Under the pieces are notes generated by a model. That model was not told the origin of the DNA, searched no databases, and saw nothing but the letters and a program-made list of their open reading frames with translations. DNA of 64,000 nucleotides from Palsa-1447 sp964509885 (lineage in GTDB: Bacteria > Verrucomicrobiota > Verrucomicrobiia > Opitutales > Opitutaceae). The stretch covers positions 1 through 64,000 of the forward strand of contig CAZDZL010000006.1 in NCBI GenBank assembly GCA_964509885.1, in the 5' to 3' direction. Positions 17,898 through 27,383 of the stretch are shown in pieces. The number at the start of each line of letters is the position of its first letter. The stretch's first letter is position 1. A program made the position numbers and the translations under genes.

Positions 17898-18424
17898 TGA
17901 GACGCGCGCACCGCGTGGGCCCTTGCCACAGCGACGTACTTCTCGGCCTGTTCGCGCAGCCCGTCCTTCTCCGCGGAGGTGAGCGGACGCACCACCCGCG
18001 CCGGGGACCCAAAGACGAGCGAGCCCGGGGGGCACGTGAACCGCTGCGGCACGAGAGCGTTGGCGCCGACGAGCGAGTGGTCGCCGATGACCGACCCGTC
18101 GAGGACGGTCGCACCCATGCCGATCAGGCAGGCGTCGCCGATCGTGCACGCGTGCACGATCGCGCCGTGCCCGACCGTGCACCACGCGCCGATCCGCACG
18201 CCGAGGTCGTCGGCCAGGTGGACGACGGCGTTGTCTTGTATGTTCGTGCCTTCCCCCACGACGATCGAGTTGATGTCACCCCGAAGCACGGCCCCGTAGA
18301 AGACACTACTCCCCTGCCCCAGTCTCACGTCGCCGACCACCGTGGCGCTCGCGGCGATGAAGGCCGCGCCCGACGTGTCGGGCGTCCTTCCAAGGTGCCG
18401 CTCCAGTCGTTCCTCGATCGTCAT
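17894..18424 (-). CDS. Gamma-class carbonic anhydrase-like hexapeptide protein
   Basis: A left-handed beta-helix protein of 176 residues built from hexapeptide repeats. The three zinc-ligand histidines of gamma-carbonic anhydrases are at H69 (VVHLADD), H86 and H91 (VGHGAIVHAC). The acidic-loop region is short, as in CamH/YrdA-type proteins, whose physiological reaction is often unproven. It lies 2 nt downstream of the last permease gene and closes the glgP-BMP transporter operon. It is convergent with folA. Confidence 0.88.
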   Translation of the reverse strand: MTIEERLERHLGRTPDTSGAAFIAASATVVGDVRLGQGSSVFYGAVLRGDINSIVVGEGTNIQDNAVVHLADDLGVRIGAWCTVGHGAIVHACTIGDACLIGMGATVLDGSVIGDHSLVGANALVPQRFTCPPGSLVFGSPARVVRPLTSAEKDGLREQAEKYVAVARAHAVRASH

Positions 18425-18426
18425 GC

Positions 18427-19404
18427 TCAGGCCTTCTCCTTCGAGTAGGGCACCCCTATGGCCTTGGGCGCGACGGACACGCCCACAAAGCCGGCGAGGA
18501 GGAGCACCGTCAGGATGTACGGAAGGGCGATGATGAACTGGACCGGCACGATCCCGATCCCCGGGAGGACGACGCCCTGCAGCCTCGCCGCCCCGGCGTC
18601 CGCGAACGCAAAGAGGAGGCAGGCGGCGAGAGTCGGATAGGGCCTCCACTTGCCGAAGATGAGGGCCGCGAGCGCCAGGTAGCCCTTCCCCGCCGTCATG
18701 TCCCGCACGAACCCCGCGCTCGCGGCCGTCGAGATGTAGGTTCCCGCGACGCCGCAGAGCACGCCCGAGATGAGGGTCGCCTGGTAGCGCAGGGCGTTCA
18801 CTGAGATCCCGGCCGTGTCCACGGCAAGCGGGTTCTCGCCGACGGCGCGGAGGCGCAGCCCGAACCGGGTCCTGTAGAGCACCCAGGCGCTGGCCGGGAC
18901 GAGCAGGGCTGCAAAATACACGATGATGTTGTGGCCGCTCAGGAGCTCCGCGTAGGCAAGGCCCGGCACCGGGTGCCGACGGGCGACCTGCGACCAGGGC
19001 CAGGCCAGGCCGAGGAAGCGCTGCCCCGGGCCGTCCAGCTGGGGCGTCTGGCCGCCCTGCTCGAACCAGGCGAGGGCAAGCGCGGGGGCAAGGCCCGCGA
19101 CCATGATGTTGACCGCCATGGCCGCGACGACCTGGTTTCCCCGCTGGGTCAAGCAGGCGAAGGCGATGATGAGGGCCAAGAGCGTCGCGGCCCCTATCCC
19201 GGCCCCAAGGCCAAGCCATGCGGAGCCCGTCGTCGCGGAGACGGCGGCGGAGGCGAAGGCCGCCGCGAGCATCTTTCCCTCGAGGCCGAGGTCGATCACG
19301 CCCGACCTCTCGGAGAAGAGCCCGGCCAGCGAGGCGAGAACGAGGGGCACGGCCACCCGGATCGTCGCGGCCAGCAGGAGGATGATCTCGCGGTAGGCGT
19401 CCAT
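18427..19404 (-). CDS. BMP-family ABC transporter permease (second permease)
   Basis: An inner-membrane permease of 325 residues with about 8-9 hydrophobic helices, in the branched-chain amino acid/ribose-type permease superfamily. The GLFSERSGVIDLGLEGKML N-terminal signature is typical of the smaller permease of purine nucleoside (BMP) uptake systems such as NupQ. It starts immediately after the stop of the larger permease (no gap), with ATG at 19404. Together with the next three genes it forms a complete importer. Confidence 0.92.
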   Translation of the reverse strand: MDAYREIILLLAATIRVAVPLVLASLAGLFSERSGVIDLGLEGKMLAAAFASAAVSATTGSAWLGLGAGIGAATLLALIIAFACLTQRGNQVVAAMAVNIMVAGLAPALALAWFEQGGQTPQLDGPGQRFLGLAWPWSQVARRHPVPGLAYAELLSGHNIIVYFAALLVPASAWVLYRTRFGLRLRAVGENPLAVDTAGISVNALRYQATLISGVLCGVAGTYISTAASAGFVRDMTAGKGYLALAALIFGKWRPYPTLAACLLFAFADAGAARLQGVVLPGIGIVPVQFIIALPYILTVLLLAGFVGVSVAPKAIGVPYSKEKA

Positions 19405-20511
19405 CTAGGCGCGGCTGCGGCCCTTGGCCGCCGCGAGGAGCGCCGCAAGCGGCGCCCGGAACACGTTCTCAAGGGCCCCGCAGAACAGGATCACGAGGCC
19501 CTGGATAAGGATCACCATGTCGCGGTTCACGTGGGGCATGTCGAAGGAGAGCTGGGAGCCTCCCTGGTAGAGGGCCCCGAAGAGAAGCGAGGCGGCGAGT
19601 ATCCCCACCGGGTGGTTGCGGCCCATGAGGGCGACGGCGATCCCGACGAACCCGGCGCCGCCCGGGAAATCGAGGAGTATCCTGTGCTCGGACCCCATGA
19701 GCTCGTTGACTCCCAGGCAGCCCGCCAGCCCGCCGGAAAGGATCATGGCAACCAGGATCGTGCGCTCCGGGGAGATGCCCGCGTACACGGCCGCCCGCGG
19801 GTTCTGGCCCACGACGCGAAGCGCGTAACCCCACCGTGTTCGCCAGAGGAAAACCCAGACGAGGAGGCAGGCGACCAGGGCGAGGAGCGACGCGAGGTTG
19901 AACGGCGACGCGGCGAACTTAATCCCAAGGCGGGCGAGAACCTGGTGGACCGCGGGCATGGCCGCCCCCGGGCCGAACTCCCTGGTCTCCGGGGACTGCT
20001 GGCCGGGCTTGATGAGGACGTTGACCAGGAGGTAGGTCATCAGGGCCGAGGCTATGAAGTTGGCCATGATCGTGGTGATGACGATGTGGCTTCCCCGCCG
20101 CGCCTGGAGCCATGCGGGCACGAAGGCCCACGCGGCGCCGAAGGCACAGCCCGCGGCGATCCCGAGCGGCACCACGACCCAGGGGGATCCCGAGCCGAAG
20201 GCGAGGCCGACAAGGCCCACGCCCAGGCCGCCGATGTACGCCTGGCCCTCGCCGCCGATGTTGAACAGCCCGGCGTGGTACGCCACGGAGACCGCGAGCC
20301 CCGTGAAGACGAAGTCCGTCGCGTAGAAGAGCGTGTAGCCGACCGAGTCCTGGGAGCCGAAGGCGCCGGCGGCCATGAGCTTGAACGCGGCCCACGGGCT
20401 CTCCCCGACCAGGCGGATGACGGCGCCCGAGATGACGAGCGCGGCGCAGAGGTTGACGAGCGGCAGAAGGCCGAACTCGGCCCACCGCGGGAGCCGGGAC
20501 ACCGCCCTCAT
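19405..20511 (-). CDS. BMP-family ABC transporter permease (first permease)
   Basis: A 368-residue inner-membrane permease with about ten hydrophobic segments. FNIGGEGQAYIGGL and MLSGGLAG-like (MILSGGLAG) motifs place it in the NupP/YufP group that pairs with BMP-type binding proteins. Its ATG at 20511 overlaps the TGA of the ATPase gene (ATGA), so stoichiometric translation is likely. The substrate is probably nucleosides by family; this is inferred and not shown. Confidence 0.92.
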   Translation of the reverse strand: MRAVSRLPRWAEFGLLPLVNLCAALVISGAVIRLVGESPWAAFKLMAAGAFGSQDSVGYTLFYATDFVFTGLAVSVAYHAGLFNIGGEGQAYIGGLGVGLVGLAFGSGSPWVVVPLGIAAGCAFGAAWAFVPAWLQARRGSHIVITTIMANFIASALMTYLLVNVLIKPGQQSPETREFGPGAAMPAVHQVLARLGIKFAASPFNLASLLALVACLLVWVFLWRTRWGYALRVVGQNPRAAVYAGISPERTILVAMILSGGLAGCLGVNELMGSEHRILLDFPGGAGFVGIAVALMGRNHPVGILAASLLFGALYQGGSQLSFDMPHVNRDMVILIQGLVILFCGALENVFRAPLAALLAAAKGRSRA

Positions 20512-22076
20512 GGGCGCGGCTCCCCCTTGACGCCGGCCATCAGAAGGCCGATCGCCTCCTCCGTCGCCCCCGCGCCGGGAATCTCGCCCACAATCTCGCC
20601 CCCCGCCATGACGAGGATCCTGTCCGAGAGTCCCATGATCTCGTCAAGCTCCACGGATATGACGAGAACGGCCTTGCCCGCATCCCTGAGGGCGATGAGC
20701 CGCCGGTGGATGAACTCTATGGCGCCGATGTCCACGCCGCGGGTCGGCTGGCCGACAATCAGGACCGCCGGGTTGCAGTCGATCTCGCGGGCGAGGACGA
20801 GCTTCTGCTGGTTGCCCCCCGAGAAGGCCGTGATGCGAAGGCCAGGGTTCTGCGGGCGGACGTCGTACGAGGCCATCTTGGCCTCGCAGTCGGCCCGGAT
20901 GGCCCTGCGGCTCATGAGGGCGCCCCTGTTGAACTGGGGCCTGCCCTGGTAGCCCAGGATCACGTTGTCCTCAGCCGCAAAGCTGCCGACCACCCCCATC
21001 TTCAGGCGGTCCTCGGGCACGTGGGCGATCCCCCGGCTGCGCCTCTCGCGCGGGCCGACATCCCCGCGGGATATCTCTTGGCCGCCGAGGAGGATCGAGC
21101 CGCCGGAGGGCTCCGTTATCCCCGAAATCGCCTCCACAAGCTCGGACTGCCCGTTCCCCGAGACCCCGGCAACCCCGACGATCTCGCCCGCCCGGAGGGT
21201 GAGGCTCACCCCCTTGACCCGGGCCACGCCCAGGCGGTCGCGCACCTCAAGGTCCCGGACGTCGAGGAGCACCCCGCCCGGCCTCGCCGGCCCCTTCTCC
21301 ACCCTGAGGAGCACCGAGCGCCCCACCATCTGCTCGGCCAGCGCGGGCGGCGACGTGTCCCGGGTCGCCGTCTCGTGGACGACGGCTCCCTGCCTCATGA
21401 CGGTCACCCGGTCGGTGATGGCCATGATCTCTCGGAGCTTGTGGGTCACGAGGATGACCGTCTTTCCCTGGTCGCGCAGGAGCGCGAGCATCCGGAAGAG
21501 CTGGTCGGCCTCGGCGGGCGTGAGGACGGCCGTCGGCTCGTCGAGGATGAGGATGTCGGCCCGGTGGTGGAGGGCCTTGAGGATCTCCACCCTCTGCTGC
21601 ATCCCGACGGGAAGGTGACCGGTCTCCGCGTCGAGGGGAACCTCGAGGCCGTACTCGCGGCCCAGGCGCTCCAGGCCCTCCCGGGCCTCGTTCAGGCCCC
21701 GCCCCAGCCTGCGTCCGCCCTCGGCGCCGAGGACGACGTTCTCGAGCACGGTGAACCGATCGACCAGCATGAAGTGCTGGTGCACCATGCCGATGCCCGC
21801 CTCGATCGAGTCGCGGGGACGGGAGATCTCGACGAGGCGGCCGTTGACGCGGATCTCGCCGGCGTCGGCCCGGTGGAACCCGTAGACGACGTTCATCAGC
21901 GTCGACTTGCCGGCGCCGTTCTCCCCGATGAGCCCGTGGATCGACCCGCGGGCTACGGATAGGGAAACGGCCCTGTTCGCGTGGACGGAGCCGAAGCGCT
22001 TGTCTATCCCCCTGAGCTCAAGCGCGGGCCCGGGGGATCCGACATCGGCCTTGGGCGGGGGGCTCGCCGGTTCCAC
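20508..22076 (-). CDS. ABC transporter double ATPase for BMP-type importer
   Basis: A 522-residue protein with two nucleotide-binding domains in tandem, as in nucleoside (NupO) and ribose importers. First domain: Walker A GENGAGKST (51-59), LPVGMQQRVEIL signature and DEPTAVL Walker B. Second domain: a divergent Walker A (GVSGNGQSE), the intact signature FSGGNQQK and a VGQPTRG variant at Walker B, so the second site may be weakly hydrolytic, as is usual for this family. The start is GTG at 22076, just after the binding-protein stop (4 nt). Confidence 0.93.
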   Translation of the reverse strand: MEPASPPPKADVGSPGPALELRGIDKRFGSVHANRAVSLSVARGSIHGLIGENGAGKSTLMNVVYGFHRADAGEIRVNGRLVEISRPRDSIEAGIGMVHQHFMLVDRFTVLENVVLGAEGGRRLGRGLNEAREGLERLGREYGLEVPLDAETGHLPVGMQQRVEILKALHHRADILILDEPTAVLTPAEADQLFRMLALLRDQGKTVILVTHKLREIMAITDRVTVMRQGAVVHETATRDTSPPALAEQMVGRSVLLRVEKGPARPGGVLLDVRDLEVRDRLGVARVKGVSLTLRAGEIVGVAGVSGNGQSELVEAISGITEPSGGSILLGGQEISRGDVGPRERRSRGIAHVPEDRLKMGVVGSFAAEDNVILGYQGRPQFNRGALMSRRAIRADCEAKMASYDVRPQNPGLRITAFSGGNQQKLVLAREIDCNPAVLIVGQPTRGVDIGAIEFIHRRLIALRDAGKAVLVISVELDEIMGLSDRILVMAGGEIVGEIPGAGATEEAIGLLMAGVKGEPRP

Positions 22077-22080
22077 GATA

Positions 22081-23064
22081 CTACGGAGCCTTGTAGTCGG
22101 GGACCGTGATCTTGCCGGCGATGATGTCCGCCTTGGCCCGGTTCAGGCGCTCCTCCATGTCCGGGGTCAGGATCTTCCGGTTGTACTCATCCAGGGAATA
22201 GCCGACCCCGTCCTCCGCGAGGCCGAGCACCCTGGGCCCGGCCTTCCATTTCCCGCTGCGCGCCTCGGTGAAGACCGTGTACACGGCCACGTCCACGCGC
22301 TTGAGAGCGGAGGTGAGCACGCCCCCCGGGTGGAGGTAGTCCTGGTTGCTGTCGCAGCCTATGGAAAGGACCCCGGCATCCGCCGCGGCCTGCATGACGC
22401 CGACGCCCGTGGCGCCCGCGGCATGGAAGACCACGTCGGCGCCGCGCCCGAACTGCCCCTTCGCGAGTTCCGATCCCGCCGAGGGATTGGTCCAGGCGGC
22501 CGGAGTCGTGCCTGTCATGTTCTCGATGACCTCGTCCTGGGGGTTAACATAGGCGACGCCCGCGCGGTAGCCGACGGCAAACCTGCGGATGAGGGGGATG
22601 TCCATGCCTCCCACGAACCCGACCTTTCCGGTCTTCGATGCCAGGGCCGCCGCCATGCCGCAGAGGAAGGAGGACTCCTGCTCCCGGAAGTTGATCGACT
22701 CCACGTTCGGCAGGTCGACAAGGCCGTCGATGACGGCGAACCGGACATCCGGGGATTCCCGGGCGACCGTCTCGACGGCCGACGCCTGGGTGAACCCCAC
22801 GGCGACGATGATCGTGGCCCCCCGGTGGACGAACTGGCGCATGATCTGCTCCCGCTGCGAGGCGTTCTGGATCTCGAACTCCCGCACCTCGATCCCCGTC
22901 TCCTTCTTGAAGCGCTGCACGCCCTCGCTCGCGGATTGGTTGAAGGAGCGGTCGAACTTCCCGCCGAAGTCATAGAGGATCGCGGGGGAGAAATCGGCCG
23001 CGCAGGCCGCGTGGGCGGCAGCCGAGGCGAGCACGAGGGCGAGGAGGCGCCTTATCATGCTCAT
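22081..23064 (-). CDS. BMP-family substrate-binding protein
   Basis: A 327-residue periplasmic binding protein of the basic membrane protein (PnrA/BMP) family, which binds purine nucleosides in studied members. A signal peptide (residues 1-23, ending near AHAACAAD) is visible. A Cys is present but the lipobox is poor, so it may be free periplasmic. Family hallmarks are GGKFDRSFNQSASEG near residue 35 and GCDSNQDY near 235. The start overlaps the glgP stop (ATGA); a second ATG two codons later is possible. Confidence 0.92.
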   Translation of the reverse strand: MSMIRRLLALVLASAAAHAACAADFSPAILYDFGGKFDRSFNQSASEGVQRFKKETGIEVREFEIQNASQREQIMRQFVHRGATIIVAVGFTQASAVETVARESPDVRFAVIDGLVDLPNVESINFREQESSFLCGMAAALASKTGKVGFVGGMDIPLIRRFAVGYRAGVAYVNPQDEVIENMTGTTPAAWTNPSAGSELAKGQFGRGADVVFHAAGATGVGVMQAAADAGVLSIGCDSNQDYLHPGGVLTSALKRVDVAVYTVFTEARSGKWKAGPRVLGLAEDGVGYSLDEYNRKILTPDMEERLNRAKADIIAGKITVPDYKAP

Positions 23065-25535
23065 GGTATCGGGAGCGGCGGCAGGCTCCAGATCTGGCTC
23101 GCGTACTCGCGGATGGTTCGGTCGCTCGAGAACTTCCCGACGCGCGCCGTGTTCAGGATGGCCTTCTTCGCCCACCCCTCGCGGTCGCGGAAGGCCGCGT
23201 CGACCTTGGCCTGGCAGTCGCTGTAGGCCCGGAAGTCGGCAAGGACCATGTAGGGGTCCCCGCCGGCGAGCAGCGTGTCGTGGATGGGCCCGAAGGCCCC
23301 GTGTTCGCCCGGCGTCCAGTAGTCGCTGCCGAGCCAGTCTACGACCGCGCGGACCTCCTCGTCGTCCCGGTGGATGTCCCACGGGTTGTAGCCCGCCGCA
23401 CGCCGGGCCTCGACCTCCTCCACCGTCATGCCGAAGATGAAGATATTCTCGTCGCCGACCTCCTCCTTGATCTCGATGTTGGCGCCGTCGAGCGTCCCGA
23501 TGGTGAGCGCCCCGTTTAGCGCGAGCTTCATGTTGCCCGTGCCTGAGGCCTCCTTGCCCGCCGTCGAGATCTGCTCCGATATGTCGGCCGCGGGGATGAT
23601 CTTCTCCGCGAGCGAGACGCGGTAGTTCGGCAGGAACGCGACCTTGATCTTGTCGCGGACGCGGCTGTCGGAATTTATGCGCACCCCGATCACGTTGATC
23701 GCGCGGATGAGGTTCTTCGCCACATCGTACCCGGGGGCTGCCTTTGCCGCGAAGATGAAGACGCGCGGGGCTATGTCCAGCGAGGGGTTCTTCAGGACGC
23801 GGCGGTAGAGCGCCAGGATGTGGAGCAGGTTCAGGTGCTGGCGCTTGTACTCGTGGAGCCGCTTGATCTGCGCGTCGAAGATTGCGTCGGGCGAGACGTC
23901 AATCCCGCACTCGGACTTGATCACCTGGGCGAGGTCCACCTTGTTCGCCCGCTTCACCTCCATGAATTCCCGCCTGAAGGCGGGGTTGTCCGCGTGCTTC
24001 TCGAGACCGCGCAGAAGGTCTAGGTCCCGGGCCCAGCCCTCGCTGCCGAGCGTCCGGGTGGCGAGCGCCGCGAGGCGCCTGTTGCACTGCAGGAGCCAGC
24101 GCCGCGGCGTGATCCCGTTCGTCTTGTTCTGGAATTTCCCCGGGTATAAGGCGTCGAACTCCGGGAAGAGGTTCTTGCGCAGGAGTGCCGTGTGCAGCGC
24201 CGCGACCCCGTTGACGGCGTGGGTGCCGACGACGGCGAGGTGCGCCATGCGCACCATCTTGTGGCCGTTCTCCTCTATCAGGGAGCAGGCCCGCTTCTTC
24301 CCGTCGTCCCCCGGCCACTTCGCCTCACACAAGGCGAGCACGCGCAGGTTGATGTCAAAGATGATCTGCAGGTGGCGCGGCAGAACCCGTTCGAAGAGCG
24401 GGACGCCCCACTTCTCGAGCGCCTCGGGAAGCAGCGTGTGGTTCGTGTACGCCAGGGTCCGGGTGGTGATGTCCCAGGCCGCGTCCCAAGCCATGTCATG
24501 CTCGTCGAGGAGGATGCGCATGAGCTCGACGACGGTGATCGCCGGGTGGGTGTCGTTCAGCTGGATGGCAACCTTGTCCGGGAAATTCTTCCAGGAATTG
24601 CCGGCGGTGCGGAAGTGCCTGCGGATGATGTCACGCACCGAGCACGAGACGAAGAAGTACTGCTGCACGAGGCGCAGCTCCTTTCCGTTCTCGGTCTTGT
24701 CGTTCGGATAGAGGACCTTTGAGACCGTCTCGCCGATCGCCTTCTCGCGGACCGCCTCGACGTACCCGCCCGAGTTGAACGCGGCCAGGTCGAAGTCGTC
24801 CGAGGACCGGGAAGCCCACAGGCGCAGAAGGTTGACCGTCTTCGTGCCGAAGCCGGCCGTCGGGATGTCGTGCGGCACGCCCAGGACAGTCCTGGTCTCG
24901 ATCCATTTCGGCCTCGAATTCCCGTGGTCGTCGAAGGCGTTGATCACCTTCCCGTAGAGCTTCACCTCCTGTGTGTAGTCGGCTCGGATGATTTCCCACG
25001 GGCTCCCGAAGAGCATCCAGCGATCGGGGTGCTCCACCTGGCATCCGTTCACGATCTCCTGCTGGAAAAGTCCGAATTCGTAGTGGATCCCGTAGCCGAG
25101 TGCCGGGAAGTCGAGTGTCGCCAGGGAGTCGAGGAAGCAGGCTGCAAGCCGGCCCAGGCCGCCGTTGCCGAGGCCCATGTCGACCTCCATCTCGCGGACT
25201 TGGTCGAAATCCACGCCTAGGGACGAGAGGGCCGAGCGGACGGCCTCGGTGAGCCCCGTCGCCAGCAGGTTGCTCTCATAGAGGCGGCCCATCAGGTACT
25301 CCATCGAGAAGTAGTATATCCTCCTCGCATTCTGGGCGTTGTGCACCTCCTGGGTCGCGATCATGCGCTCGTGGATCGCATCCCGTACGGCGAGGGAGGA
25401 CGCGATCCACCAGTCCCTGGGCGTTGCGGTGGGCGCGTAGCGTGCCAGCGTGGAGGTGAGGTGGCGCTGGATCAGGGACCGCATGATCTCGGCCTGTGAA
25501 TCGTGCGTCGTTTTGTCCTTGGATGTGTTGGGCAT
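23061..25535 (-). CDS. glgP: Glycogen/alpha-glucan phosphorylase
   Basis: PLP enzyme releasing glucose-1-phosphate from glycogen or maltodextrin. The 824-residue length is standard. The cofactor lysine is K670 in GTGNMKLALNGA, followed by TIGTLDGANIEI. The N-terminal RRIYYFSMEYLMGR and the LGNGGLGRLAACFLDS catalytic region are intact. It is the first gene of the minus-strand operon that continues into the BMP importer, an unexpected partner. No glgA, glgB or glgC is in the window. Confidence 0.97.
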   Translation of the reverse strand: MPNTSKDKTTHDSQAEIMRSLIQRHLTSTLARYAPTATPRDWWIASSLAVRDAIHERMIATQEVHNAQNARRIYYFSMEYLMGRLYESNLLATGLTEAVRSALSSLGVDFDQVREMEVDMGLGNGGLGRLAACFLDSLATLDFPALGYGIHYEFGLFQQEIVNGCQVEHPDRWMLFGSPWEIIRADYTQEVKLYGKVINAFDDHGNSRPKWIETRTVLGVPHDIPTAGFGTKTVNLLRLWASRSSDDFDLAAFNSGGYVEAVREKAIGETVSKVLYPNDKTENGKELRLVQQYFFVSCSVRDIIRRHFRTAGNSWKNFPDKVAIQLNDTHPAITVVELMRILLDEHDMAWDAAWDITTRTLAYTNHTLLPEALEKWGVPLFERVLPRHLQIIFDINLRVLALCEAKWPGDDGKKRACSLIEENGHKMVRMAHLAVVGTHAVNGVAALHTALLRKNLFPEFDALYPGKFQNKTNGITPRRWLLQCNRRLAALATRTLGSEGWARDLDLLRGLEKHADNPAFRREFMEVKRANKVDLAQVIKSECGIDVSPDAIFDAQIKRLHEYKRQHLNLLHILALYRRVLKNPSLDIAPRVFIFAAKAAPGYDVAKNLIRAINVIGVRINSDSRVRDKIKVAFLPNYRVSLAEKIIPAADISEQISTAGKEASGTGNMKLALNGALTIGTLDGANIEIKEEVGDENIFIFGMTVEEVEARRAAGYNPWDIHRDDEEVRAVVDWLGSDYWTPGEHGAFGPIHDTLLAGGDPYMVLADFRAYSDCQAKVDAAFRDREGWAKKAILNTARVGKFSSDRTIREYASQIWSLPPLPIP

Positions 25536-25610
25536 GCGATGGTTGACCCCTGCCTATGCAAGACTCGCGCCGCCCGGAGGGGGGGTCACGCAAAAACGCC
25601 GGCCGTGACC

Positions 25611-27353
25611 CTATTTTTGAAAACGCCTAGCGAGCTCCGCGTGGTTGAGCTCCACGTACGTCGGGCGCCCCGACGGGCTGGAAACGGGGGAGGACGTCGC
25701 GAACAGCTCGCGCAGGAGGGCAGCCGACTCCGTCGCCCCGGAATGCGCGGGAAGGCGCACGGCTTTGGCCGCCGCAAGTCGGGCCAGCTCGTCGCGGGCG
25801 AGGCCGATGTCCGAGGCCGGCATTCGCCCCTCGCGAAGCGCGCCGACGAGGTCGCGGATGAACGCCTCGACGTCCCCTGGCTCCATCCATGCCGGAAGCG
25901 CCTCGACGCGGAAGAAATTGCGGCCGAACTCGGAGACCTCGAGACCATGCCGACCCAGGAAGCCCAGGTTGTCGGTGAGGACGGCCGATGCCACCGGGTT
26001 GAGCTCGACCGAAACAGGCAGGAGCAGGCGCTGGACGGGCACGCCCCCCGCCTCGAACTGGCCCTTCAGGCGCTCGTACCAGACCCGCTCATGCGCGGCG
26101 CGGCGGTCCAGCAGGACAAGGCCGTGCGGCGTCTCAAAGAGGGCGAAGTTTCCGTGCGCGGTGCCCACGAACCTCCATTGGGGCGAGTAATCCCGGTCGT
26201 TGCCGGGCGCGCCGGGCTCCGCGGCCGGGGCGAAGGAGGGACCCGCCGGAAGGACCCCCTGCGCGGGCTCGCCCACCCCGCCCCAAAACGGCCCCGGAAG
26301 AGCGGCCAGTACACCCAGCCCCGCGGGAACCTGGTCCGGCCGGGCGGCGGGCGCGGACTCGCCGGCCCACTCCCTCAGGCGCGACAGCACGGCGCGTATG
26401 ATGAAGCCCCGGACGATCGCCTCGCTCCGGAACCGCACCTCGCGCTTGGCCGGATGCACGTTGACGTCGACCTCCGATGGCCTGCACTCGAGGAAGACAA
26501 AGGCGACGGGATAGCGCCCTTGCGGAACCGACTCCCTGTAGCTCTCCATGAGGGCCCCGTTGACCGTCCGGCTGTCCACCGGCCGCGCGTTGACAAACGC
26601 CACCATGTCGTGCCGTGTCGCGCGCCCGGTGCCCGGGCGCCCGATCAGCCCGGTGAGGCGCATGTCGGATTCGGCGTAGTCCATGGGCAGGAGCCCCTCG
26701 GCCGCCTGGCGGCCGAAAATCTCGGCGACGCGGTCGGCGAGGCTCGTGCATTCCGGGGATCGGAAGACCTCCCTGCCGTCCTCATACAGGGCAAAGGAAG
26801 CCGCCGGGCAGGCGAGCGCATAGAGGCGGACGCAGTTGACGATGTGCCCGGCCTCGGTCCGGTCCGACTTCAGGAACTTGCGGCGCGCCGGGACAGGCTC
26901 GAAGAGGTGCTCGACGTCGATCCGGGTTCCGACCGGCCGGCCGCAAGCCCTCTGGTGCACCACTCTGCCCGCATTGACCACGATCTCGGTCCCGGAGTCC
27001 TGCCCGGCTTCGCGGGTCTGGAGGGTGAAGCGGGAGACGCTGGCGATCGAGGGGAGCGCCTCCCCGCGGAAGCCGAAGGTGGCGAGCCGGTCCAGGTCCG
27101 AGGAGTCTGAGATCTTGCTCGTCGCGTGGCGCTCGAGCGCGGTCCGTGCGTCCTCGGCGGACATCCCGTGCCCGTTGTCGTCCACCCGGATGAGGGACCT
27201 TCCGGCGTGCGCGAACTCCACGACGACGCGGGTGGCGCCCGCGTCCAGGGCGTTCTCGACAAGCTCTTTCACGACGGCCGCCGGCCGCTCGATCACCTCC
27301 CCCGCGGCGATCTGGTTGGCGACGCGCTCCGACAGGATGCGGACCTTGGCCAT
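25611..27353 (-). CDS. mutL: DNA mismatch repair protein MutL, endonuclease motif degenerate
   Basis: GHKL ATPase that couples MutS to strand removal. The 580-residue product has normal N-terminal motifs: VENALDAGAT (catalytic Glu/Asn), DNGHGM and FGFRGEAL. The C-terminal domain aligns in order with nicking MutLs, but the DQHA-x2-E-x4-E motif reads DRRA-AH-E-RVWY-E (from D416), with Gln and His both changed to Arg. The later ACHGAIR-like and CPHGRP-like motifs read AAAKAVR and SPSGRP. Endonuclease activity is therefore doubtful. Start ATG at 27353. mutS is not in the window. Confidence 0.95.
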   Translation of the reverse strand: MAKVRILSERVANQIAAGEVIERPAAVVKELVENALDAGATRVVVEFAHAGRSLIRVDDNGHGMSAEDARTALERHATSKISDSSDLDRLATFGFRGEALPSIASVSRFTLQTREAGQDSGTEIVVNAGRVVHQRACGRPVGTRIDVEHLFEPVPARRKFLKSDRTEAGHIVNCVRLYALACPAASFALYEDGREVFRSPECTSLADRVAEIFGRQAAEGLLPMDYAESDMRLTGLIGRPGTGRATRHDMVAFVNARPVDSRTVNGALMESYRESVPQGRYPVAFVFLECRPSEVDVNVHPAKREVRFRSEAIVRGFIIRAVLSRLREWAGESAPAARPDQVPAGLGVLAALPGPFWGGVGEPAQGVLPAGPSFAPAAEPGAPGNDRDYSPQWRFVGTAHGNFALFETPHGLVLLDRRAAHERVWYERLKGQFEAGGVPVQRLLLPVSVELNPVASAVLTDNLGFLGRHGLEVSEFGRNFFRVEALPAWMEPGDVEAFIRDLVGALREGRMPASDIGLARDELARLAAAKAVRLPAHSGATESAALLRELFATSSPVSSPSGRPTYVELNHAELARRFQK

Positions 27354-27383
27354 TGCGGTGGTGCAGCAACGCCCCGGCCGACG

